Shown here piece by piece: positions 38,096 to 45,834 of a DNA stretch of 45,834 nt (its first letter is position 1; each line of letters begins with the position of its first letter). Source of the DNA: Porphyra umbilicalis (Eukaryota > Rhodophyta > Bangiophyceae > Bangiales > Bangiaceae). The notes under the pieces are model-generated. The model worked only from the letters and a program-made list of their open reading frames with translations. It searched no databases and was not told the DNA's origin. The position numbers were made by a program, and so were the translations under genes. Location: positions 1 to 45,834 of the forward strand of contig KV919220.1 of assembly GCA_002049455.2 (NCBI GenBank). The letters are read 5' to 3'.

Positions 38096-39523
38096 TTATG
38101 ACCCGTCCGAATCTGTTTCAAAGTCGTCCCCGCTGCTGCTCTCCCCCGCGCAGTCGCCCGCGCGGGCATACATGTGCTCGGCCAGTGCGGCTTTCAGGTC
38201 GTCGTGGTGCTTCCGGTTTTCGACTTGACCCGCAGTCTCGTGCATCCACTCCACGAGCGCAATGGGGTCCGTCGGAGGGTCGAGCTTGTGGTATGTCGTA
38301 GTGCCCGCATCCTCGGTCTCTGCTGCGTCCGCCTCAACGCGTGCCGCCCGTGTGCCCGTGTAGGTGGCCTTGCGCTCCCGCACGGTCATGTTGTGCATGA
38401 TGACACAGGCCTGCATGATACAGGCCATATCCTCCTTGAACCACAATGCACACGGCTGGCGGAGGATGCGGTAGCGCCGAAAGAGCACGCCAAAGAATCG
38501 CTCGATGGCCTTTCTGACGCTCTCTTGCTGTTTGCCAAACGTCTTCTCCTTTTTGTTTCGTGGAGTTTTGTAGGTCTTGACAAACACCCGCCAATCAGGG
38601 TAGATGCCATCGGTGAGGTAGTAGAACCAGGTCAGCGCCATTCCGGCGATGGTGCTCTTGGGCTGTGACGGCGGCCATGAGCCCTGTCGGATGCGCTGGA
38701 AGAGACTTGACGCATAAAGGATGTTTAAGTCGTTTTTGGAGCCGGGCACGCCGAAATTCAGGTGCCAGCAGTAGAGGTAGTCGTCGCATACGGCCTCCAT
38801 TCTCAGCGACGGCTTCTTGGCTGCTCCCTTGTAGTTTCCATGCCACCCCACCGGACACGCGTCCCACTCCCACCCGGCGCAATCCAAACAGCCAACACAG
38901 CCGGGAAATCCGAGCACCTCGTACTCAGCGGCAATCCCTTGCAGCTCGTCGGCTGAAGGGTCACGGAGGTACTCGCCCTTGAAATGATGGACGACTGATC
39001 GTGAAAACTGCTTCAGAGACTCGGTGGCAGTTGAAGACCCAATCTTCAGGTACTTCCAGACCGCTCTGGAGGACACTCCATCAACGAGCTGCAACAGAGC
39101 GGCACACATCTTTTGGTCCGCGGAGCAGGGCGGGCATCCGGCCGCGTCGCGTCTTGTTTCATCAAAGTAGGAATCTTTTATCAGCTCCGATCGAATTCGC
39201 TCGTACACATCCCTCGACATGCGCCAGTCCTTGGTGAAGCGAGCGGAGGAGGCGGCTGGCTCTCCGTCGCCGTTGCGACAAAAATAGTCCCGATCCAGCT
39301 CCTGAGCCGCGTGCAATCTTGAGAGAGACGCGTTCGGCGCCTGCCCCAACGTCGATCCTCCTCGGCGGCGCGCGACGTTGTATTGGTGGCGACGGCGAGC
39401 ACGGCGGCAGAGCACGAATCCAACAGCCGCGGCTGCCGCAGCAGCTGACAGCGCCATCTCCGCACCGGAAGACGATGAGGAAGCCGAACTCCAGAGCAGC
39501 TGGGCCGCCGCGGCGTGATCCAT
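38096..39523 (-). CDS. PIF/Harbinger transposase, plant-transposase subgroup
   Basis: 475 residues, one open frame from ATG 39523 (MDHAAAAQLLWSS). The triad is intact: D214 in GCVGCLDCAGWEW, D305 in YYLTDGIYPDW and E341 in VRKAIERFFGVLFRRYRIL. Other family blocks are NFGVPGSKNDLNIL and DYLYCWHLNFG. The pattern matches the Plant_tran (PF04827-type) branch of PIF/Harbinger, distinct from the DDE_4-like enzyme of Harbinger-1. The N-terminus has an Ala-rich hydrophobic run (residues 23-38) followed by RRARRRHQ, a likely nuclear localisation signal. The C-terminus is acidic (SSSGDDFETDSDGS). Looks functional. Confidence 0.92.
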   Translation of the reverse strand: MDHAAAAQLLWSSASSSSSGAEMALSAAAAAAAVGFVLCRRARRRHQYNVARRRGGSTLGQAPNASLSRLHAAQELDRDYFCRNGDGEPAASSARFTKDWRMSRDVYERIRSELIKDSYFDETRRDAAGCPPCSADQKMCAALLQLVDGVSSRAVWKYLKIGSSTATESLKQFSRSVVHHFKGEYLRDPSADELQGIAAEYEVLGFPGCVGCLDCAGWEWDACPVGWHGNYKGAAKKPSLRMEAVCDDYLYCWHLNFGVPGSKNDLNILYASSLFQRIRQGSWPPSQPKSTIAGMALTWFYYLTDGIYPDWRVFVKTYKTPRNKKEKTFGKQQESVRKAIERFFGVLFRRYRILRQPCALWFKEDMACIMQACVIMHNMTVRERKATYTGTRAARVEADAAETEDAGTTTYHKLDPPTDPIALVEWMHETAGQVENRKHHDDLKAALAEHMYARAGDCAGESSSGDDFETDSDGS

Positions 39524-39959
39524 AGCGTCGAGGCGTGGCGGGTGCAGGAGAGGGGGAGGGGTTGATGGGGCCGTCGACGCTGAGCTGGGCTCTCAGCTCT
39601 GGTCAGTGTCGATTGCATGACAGCCGGCGGCGCCACAACACGAGGCACATTCGAAAAATTCGGGTCGCTTGCAGAAACAATCCTCCAAAATGCACGGAAA
39701 GCCCAGCACCGCATCCCGTAATTTCGAGCGCAAACCGCTGGAACACATCGACCATCGGCCGCGCCATAATTTGCAGGAGCCACTCACAAGGCGCCACGAA
39801 TCCAGTGGAAAACGCTATACTATGGCGTTGGCGGGCACCGCTGGGCTTGCTCTGAAGCTCGTGACCAGACATGACCGCCCCGACACCTGTGTCTGGCATC
39901 ACGGTGATCCAGATGGGTGTCGGGCTGTCCTCCTCACTCAGCGGGGGGGATCAGCACTG

Positions 39960-40795
39960 TCACTGGGCGTGCACGAACTGCCGCCCCCGCCCTCGCCGCC
40001 GCCGCCACCGCCGCCCCCGCACCCGCTGCCCCCGCCGTCGCCGCCCCCGCCCCCGCCTCTGCACTCGCCGCCGCGCCCTTCGCCGCCGCCGCCCCCGCGG
40101 CTGCCGCCCCTGCCGCCGCTACCGCCCCCGCCACTGGCCGCGGCTCCCGCCACTGGCGCCTCCTCCGCCCCGGGCCGCCTCCCCCGCCCCTGGCCGCTTC
40201 CCGCGCCCCTGGCCGCGTCCCCCGCCCCTGGCCGCCGCCCCCTCCGCTGGCCCCCGCCCCCCCTCGGGCCGCCACGCCCGCTGCTGCCGCAGCCCCCGCC
40301 GCCGCCGCTGCTGCCGCCCCTGAACTCGGCCCCCGCCACTGGCACCGCCGCCGCCGCTACCCACTGCCTCCTCTGCTGCCGCCGCCCCCGCCGCCGCCGT
40401 CTCCGCCGCCCATGGCCGCGGCCCCCACCCCCGCCGCCGCTCCCGCCCCTGGCTGCAGCCCCCGCCGCCGCCACCGCCCCCGCCCCCGCCTCTGCACTCG
40501 CCGCCGCCCCCGCCGCCGCCCCCGCCCCCGCGGCCGCAGCCTTCGCCGCCGCCACCGCCCCCGCCCTGGACGCGGCTCCCGCCACTGGCGCCGCCGCCGC
40601 CGCTGGCCACTATCTCGCCTGTTGCCGCTGCCCCCGCCACCGCCGCCACCCCCGCTCTTGGCCGCGACGCCCGCCACCGCCGCCGCCCCCGTCCCTGGCT
40701 GCAGCCTTCGCCGCCGCCGCCGCCCCAGCCCCTGGCCGCGGCTCCCGCCGCTGGCGCCGCTCCCGCCCCTGGCCGCCTCCCCTCAGGCTCATTGG
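39960..40795. repeat. C-rich low-complexity tract
   Basis: Plus strand is dominated by CCGCCGCCCCCGCCC-like words with a higher-order repeat (GCCTCTGCACTCGCCGCCGC recurs ~440 bp apart). All overlapping Pro/Ala/Arg frames are compositional. The minus strand is G-run rich. Confidence 0.8.
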
Positions 40796-42230
40796 AGTGG
40801 CGTGGGTATTGGGCTGGTGAAAAAGGTGTCGCCGTGGGTGGTGGAGGAGATGGGGTACGGGGTGAGGGGGGAGGATTGGTACTGAGGCGCAGGTGGAGCA
40901 TGGTACAGGGTGAGAGGGCAGCGAGGTTTGGGTATGGTCCGAGGAAGCAAACTGGATGGGGGTGGAATCGGGGTACTGACTGGGCGTGTTTCTGGCGACC
41001 GGGGCGTGTAGCCGAGCGGGCGCGGGGAGGTGAATGCGGCGTGTGCTCAAGAGAAACATCTTGGGACAGACCCTCCCTGTCGCCACATCCTGACCACTGT
41101 ATCACTGTTTTCTGAAATTTGGCCGACTCGGACAGGAACAGGACTGGGCCCAAACGTGATCTGATTGGTGCACGTCATTTTTCTGTTGCGCCCATTGGCC
41201 GAGGCGGCTGTTTCTGCCGTGTTGTTCTTGTTTGCATCGGCTAAAATTGAGCGAACAGCGAAATTCGGTAAGATCGCTGACACTGCATGGTCCAGTTGAT
41301 CACACGTCTGTCTGATGACACTGCACAATCCAGTGGAATCGTTGGTTGCGCTTCCCTATCTGCCTCCAGCGGCTCTCGTTGTGCTTTCACAAAAAAAAAT
41401 ACCATTGCACATCACAAACAAGGTTATGTGTGCTTCCTGACCAGCTGCGAAAAGAAAAGGTGCTGCTGGGTGCACTTGCTTCACTCGTTCCTTCACTTGT
41501 GCAGTCCTGCTCACAGCGGAGGTACGTCGAGCACTTCTGGGACAAACACGAGCAAAACACATCTTTCTTGGAGAGGATCCTTGTTGGGTCTTTGAAGGGC
41601 GCTGGTTACGGCATTGTGGGTCTTTTTGTGCACAAACACATCTTTCATACCGTTTCTGCCCTCCAAAGGTTTCAGTCACCAGTACCCGACACCACCTCCC
41701 CAGCCTGCCATACCCATTCATACCCCAGACGTTTTAGCGCACTGCCACCGGCATGTACCAGCCCCTCAGTCGAGCCCAAAAGACGGGACTACTACCATCA
41801 CAGGAAGCCTAGAGGACGTCCTTTGCCACGTACTTTTTCCAGACCTGCCCAGCTATGGGCACGAGCTGCCTACAGAGGTCCCAAGCTATCAAAGTACTCT
41901 GAGCCACTCCGGAAGTTGTGTACACCCCCTGCAAGGAATGTATCCATGGTATGCCGCCCCCCACCGACGTGTATACGGCAACTTAACGATTGCTCCTTCC
42001 GGCTACGGAAGGCAACAAAGTCATGTGGCGGTCAACAACACACTTTTCAAGGTGCGTATACACATGGAGTACCACAGAGACTGTGCGGGCTCCATAGAAG
42101 TCGCCAAGGAAAAGTACAACACGACATTATACCCCCCCAACTGACCACACCAAACCAGCCCAGTACCCCGACGGCACCTGCCCCCGTCCGCCCGAGTCAG
42201 GGGGAAGTGGTAGGGACAAAAGGCACCCAC
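40796..42230. other. Intergenic, one weak ORF
   Basis: Ordinary composition. A 176-codon plus frame at 41614-42144 has no recognisable domain and I do not call it. Confidence 0.4.
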
Positions 42231-42239
42231 CTGTGGTGC

Positions 42240-43330
42240 GAGCCGCCGCCAGGGCGGCGCCAACGAACGGCTGCAGCAGCCGCCGCGCGGACGGCAGCAG
42301 CCGGCGGCAGCGGCAGCCGGTGGTGGCGGCGGCGGCAGGCGGCGGCGGCAGGCGGCGGCAGCAGGGGGCTGCGGCGGCAGAGGTGGTGGCCGGGGGCCGC
42401 GGTGGCGGCACGCAAGGGCGGCGGCGGCAGGGGGCGGGGGCGGCGGCAGCAGGAAGCGGCGGCAGGGGGCAGCGGTGGCGTCGGTGGCGGCAGGAGGCCG
42501 CGGCGGTGGCACGCAGGGGAGGCGGCGGCACGGGACGGCGGCCGCGGTGGCGGCGGCAGAAAGCGGCAGCGGTGACACGCAGGGGCGGCGGCGGTAGAAG
42601 GCAATGGCGGCAGCGGCAGCGGCGGCAGGGGGCCGTGGCGGTGGTAGCAGCGGCGGCGGAGGCCGCTAGTGGCGGCGACGGCAGACAGGGAGGGCGGCGG
42701 CAGGAGGCAGCGGCGGCTCCGGCAGCGGCACGGGGCGACGGCGGCGGCAGCGGCGGCAGGGGCTGGCCGGAGAGAGGGCGGAAGGGGTGGCGGCGGCGGC
42801 GGGGGCGGCGGGGGCGGGGGTGGGGGCGACGGAAGCGGCGGGGGCGGCAGCTGCGGCGGCGGGCCGCGGGGGCGGGGGCGGGGGCAAGGCCAGGGGCGGC
42901 GGGGGCGGCGCGGGGGAGGCGCGGGCGGGGGCGGCGGGGGCGGGGCGGGGGCGTCGGCGGCGGGGGCGGGGGCGGGGGCGGCGGCGGGGACGAAGGCAGG
43001 GGCGGCGGGGGCGGGGGCGGCGGGGGCGGCGGGGGCGGGGGCGGCGGGGGCGGCGGCGGGGCGGGGGCGGGGGCGGCGGGGGCGGGGGCGGCGGGGGTGG
43101 CGGGGGCGGGGGCGGCGGGGGCGGGGACGGGGGCGGGGCGGCGGCGGGGACGGGGGCAGGGGCGGCGGGGGCGGGGGCGGCGGGGGCGGCGGGGGCGGGG
43201 CGGCGGGGGCGGCGGCGGGGGCGGGGGCGGCGGGGGCGGCGGCGGCGGGGGCGGGGGCGGGGGCGGCGGCGGGGACGGGGCAGGGGCGGCGGGGGCTGGG
43301 CCGGCGCGGGCGCGGTGGCGATGGCGGTGG
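42240..43330. repeat. G-rich tract, G-quadruplex-prone minisatellite
   Basis: Plus strand changes from GGCGGCAG-type words (42240-42780) to dense GGGGGCGGGGGCGGC repeats (42780-43300), mostly GGCGGGGGC units with variable spacing. It has nearly the complementary composition of 39960-40795. Glycine/Arg-rich frames on plus and Pro-rich frames on minus are artefacts. Confidence 0.85.
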
Positions 43331-43626
43331 CGTGGTCGTCGTGCCCGTCATGACGGTCACGGGTTACACCCGCAGGCGAGGCCTGTAGGTGGGGTCGTTG
43401 GTAGCAGTGTAGGGGGGGTGCAGTCATGGATTCTGGTCATGCCCGGTCACACCCACGGTGGGGTGATTACTCATACACGCGTGCATCCGAGGAGGGTAGG
43501 TAAGTATCGAACTGGGCACGTGGCACTGTTGGGTGTCGTGGCAGGTCCGCCGCCGGGGCGAGGAGCGGGCCCGGCGCGGCCGGGCGCGGCCCGCTGGCCG
43601 GTCGCCGAGCGCTGAGAGCGCGTCTC

Positions 43627-43668
43627 CGCACCAAAAAACGGTACGTGATCGAGACTTCCAGATACTAC
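43627..43668. repeat. 42-bp inverted repeat, right copy
   Basis: Partner of 36164-36205. No matching short duplication was found outside the pair. Confidence 0.75.
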
Positions 43669-44027
43669 ATGCCCACAGCCGTCCCCGGCCGCCGTCTCCC
43701 CGTACCAGTGCAACGGCCCCAGCCCGCTAGTTGCATGCTGAAGCGACTCGCACGTCGGGTCACGGCCAAGGGGAAGAGGCGGAGGACACTGTTGCTCTAC
43801 GTTCGAGAAACCAAAGAAGAGTGCCGATGTACCGAAATGTGCTCAGGGCCCCTATCGGCCGGGTCACGGGCCCGACGAAGGGCCCGAGCGGCGCAGATTG
43901 AAGCCCAGGGCTCGGGCCACACGTGCCACGTGGGAACTCCACGAGCCTTCCTTCCATCCTTCCCTCCTAGCCCCCCACCTCCCACATTTTCTGGCAAGCA
44001 TGAATAGTTTCCGATTACTGCCTCCGC

Positions 44028-44162
44028 TAGTCGGTGCGGGGCGCACTCAAATGGCCTCGCGCACGCGCGCGGCGCGACTCGGAAGATTAAGCCCCCCAGC
44101 CGTGCCCTCCTCCCACTCCCCTCGTTCACGGGGCGTTGGGCACACACAAATCGCTGGCGGGT
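44028..44162. repeat. Dispersed repeat, copy 2
   Basis: Diverged copy of 29573-29699 without a MITE; followed by TAACAGCC instead of TA-MITE. Confidence 0.6.
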
Positions 44163-44212
44163 AACAGCCCGCAAGGAAAAGCCGCCACCAGGCCCCCACC
44201 CCGCACACAGCG

Positions 44213-44881
44213 CTGTGGCGCTTAACCGGGGGTGGTCCACAATCGCCATTTTTGTCATGTGGACACCCGAAAGCTATGTGGGAAATCATGTGGAGACCAA
44301 AAAACCGCACACATCGGCATGGTTTTGTGGTGACACTTGTGGCTGACACGGTCACTGTTGGGCCACAGCATGGCAGCGCTAAATATCTCCCCGTCGTGAG
44401 AATTGCCGACAGCCGCGTGTAGCCAATGAAGGTGCTCGGTTTGACATAGCAACCGCCAATGGTGGTACAGAGTGATCCATTCCTCGATCCGTCAGCTCGT
44501 CGCGTGGGCCGGAACGGTCAGGAGGCACCCGCTTCGTTCCGACTTACTGCTCGGAGATCGACCAGCCGCAGAAGGCCACACCACAAATCATGGCCGTTGG
44601 CACAAGCCGTTGTGGAACAGCCTTACGGCTGTTCCACACGGCTATGTGAAGCGCACTTCCGGTGCTATGAGGAGGTCGGAAGCAGCGGAGCGTTTCTTGG
44701 TCACGTCGCGACGTTTCTGGCGGTACAATGCGGTCCGTCCTCGCTCGACCGGAACCTTGAACACATTGGTTTGTGGAAAAAACCTGCCCGTTTGACCCCG
44801 CACAGGCACTTTCCACACGCAAAATTTTGTCCACATGGCAACAAATGGCGGTTGTGGACCCCCCCCGGTTAAGCTCCACTG
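44213..44881. mobile_element. MITE-like element with ~54-bp imperfect TIRs
   Basis: The left end (CTGTGGCGCTTAACCGGGGG...) matches in inverse the right end at 44821-44881 through GTCCACAA, CGCCATTT and CATGTGGAC. About 669 bp, no ORF of its own. An internal hairpin GTGGAACAGCC-TTAC-GGCTGTTCCAC lies near 44613-44638. TSD not clear, so superfamily is unassigned. Confidence 0.78.
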
Positions 44882-45083
44882 CGCAGGGCCCGGAAACGCA
44901 CTTAATCGGCGAGAAGCCGCTCACCGGAGACAGCATCGACAGCACGCAATCCCAGCTCGACACGTCGGGCCACCTTATCCGGCGAGCCACGGCCTCACAG
45001 CGCGCCACGCATGCGTGGCTGACAAAGGGACGAGAACACTGTCAGCCCCGTCCGGTGGTGAAATGTCGTCCGCCCGTGAAGCC

Positions 45084-45637
45084 GTCATGACCAGGCCCCA
45101 CCAAAGAGTATTTCGTCCAAGGGTATCACCCGAGTATTTTTTTCGGGTATATACTCGTACCCGTGAGATATTTCGACGCGTCGCCCATACTCATACTCGC
45201 GAATGGGACGTGGCCAGATACTCGCAACATCGAATCACCAAGGGTATCCGAGAGTAATACGCGTATTCTCAATTCCGCAGAGGCCGATACCCTTGACAGC
45301 GTCCCGCAGTGCGGCGCCGTCACCACGTGAGCCGCCTGACAAATAAGTACGTCACGAAATCTAAAAAAATACGTCCCGAAATCAACAGCTAACTGCAGGA
45401 TCTGGTAATTCAGTTCCAGCGAAAGGTATACGCATACCCGCGCGAATATCAAATTGGATACCTACAGCCCATAATGTCGCGGGTATATACCCTTGATACC
45501 CGCTCTGTCAAGTTTTGGAGATACTCATACTCGAACGGCTGAAAGTCCTTCGCACTGTCAGCAAATACTCAGTGGCTGGATCAGAGCATACCGTACTCGT
45601 GGCCAATTTGATACCCTTGGTGGGGCCTGGTCATGAC
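45084..45637. mobile_element. TIR element with 21-bp ends and GGGTAT/GAGTAT-rich interior
   Basis: The first 20 bases of the 21-bp terminal repeat read GTCATGACCAGGCCCCACCA. The left copy is 45084-45104 and its exact inverse is 45617-45637. The ~510-bp interior is packed with GGGTAT/ATACCC and GAGTAT/ATACTC words in both orientations. No coding sequence. TSD not evident. Confidence 0.75.
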
Positions 45638-45834
45638 AGATTGTCACCGCCGGTCGTGATGAATCGTTTCGACTAGGGTTGTTATGTGAGCCCCTATTGT
45701 GGGGGCGCTGTGCGTATTAGCGCCCTATGAGCGCCTTAACAGCGCCTACCAGCACCCCAGCGCCCTAAGCGCCCGCAGTAGCCCCCATCAAATACAGCTG
45801 TAGCCCACTATGCTTTTCCAGATCGAGGAGTCGA
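45638..45834. repeat. Degenerate AGCGCC(C)T short repeats
   Basis: Around 45719-45775 the word AGCGCC recurs every ~10-14 bases. Window ends here; no gene seen. Confidence 0.5.

Larger units (their letters stand above)
36358..39852. mobile_element. PIF/Harbinger element 2, complete (3495 bp)
   Basis: Ends in inverted GAGCAAGCCCAGCGGT (36358-36373 and 39837-39852), flanked by the 3-bp duplication TGA (36355-36357 and 39853-39855). Carries a transposase on minus and a short Myb-like ORF on plus, convergent as in Harbinger-1. The subterminal region 36365-36545 has ~60-bp spaced palindromic words such as GGCGGAGAATCTCCGC and GGCGTGAGATCCACGCC. TIR sequence and transposase subgroup differ from Harbinger-1, so they are separate lineages. 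Confidence 0.92.

Noticed and set aside
41614..42144. 176-codon plus ORF
   Set aside because: Ordinary composition but no recognisable motif, start context or homologous pattern; length is attainable by chance.
39669..43615. Pro-, Ala- and Gly-rich ORFs in the C-rich and G-rich tracts
   Set aside because: Compositional artefacts; multiple frames equally open and no flanking globular sequence.
45110..45610. Telomere-like repeats
   Set aside because: GGGTAT words are scattered in both orientations inside a TIR element and not arranged in tandem at an end.

Overview
This is eukaryotic nuclear DNA, very GC-rich, with intron-poor genes. The best fit is a bangiophyte red alga (Porphyra/Pyropia type). 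I base that on a single-exon tryptophan synthase beta gene with an N-terminal MASVGF transit-type extension, high GC3, and abundant nested retrotransposons and PIF/Harbinger elements. The taxon is inferred; no rRNA or organelle marker is present.

Layout. 1-2.0 kb: one clear housekeeping gene, trpB. 2.4-5.05 kb: foldback inverted repeats, a minisatellite and a Tc1/mariner-like MITE. 5.4-6.8 kb: an unrecognised long ORF. 6.7-20.9 kb: a nested transposon stack on the minus strand. A Ty3/gypsy chromovirus is split inside its reverse transcriptase by a Ty1/copia element (9850-19578, LTRs about 98% identical, TSD TCATC). That copia element was itself invaded by a complete PIF/Harbinger element (10859-14000, TSD ACT) and a MITE (14007-14436, TSD TA). 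Deleting the copia insertion plus one TSD puts the gypsy reading frame back in register, which confirms the boundaries. 21.9-23.1 kb: a Cys-rich ORF of unknown family with a SUMO-interaction-like motif. 24.0-25.05 kb: a broken Tc1/mariner-type transposase. 25.6-26.1 kb: a second copy of MITE family A. 26.9-28.9 kb: two related atypical protein-kinase-like genes, one broken and one open. 29.1-30.1 kb: a compound minisatellite and a second copy of MITE family B. 30.1-36.3 kb: mostly non-coding, with an extreme-GC block at 32.2-34.6 kb. 36.36-39.85 kb: a second complete PIF/Harbinger element (TSD TGA). 39.9-43.4 kb: a C-rich block and a G-rich (G-quadruplex-prone) block on either side of ordinary sequence. 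44.2-45.6 kb: two further terminal-inverted-repeat elements without genes.

Apart from trpB, and perhaps the kinase-like and Cys-rich ORFs, nearly everything recognisable is mobile DNA. The insertions can be ordered: gypsy is oldest (stops and frameshifts), then copia, then Harbinger-1 and MITE-B1. MITE copies within a subfamily differ at only about 2-5 positions, so their spread was recent. Many overlapping open frames in the GC-rich tracts are composition artefacts and are not annotated as genes.
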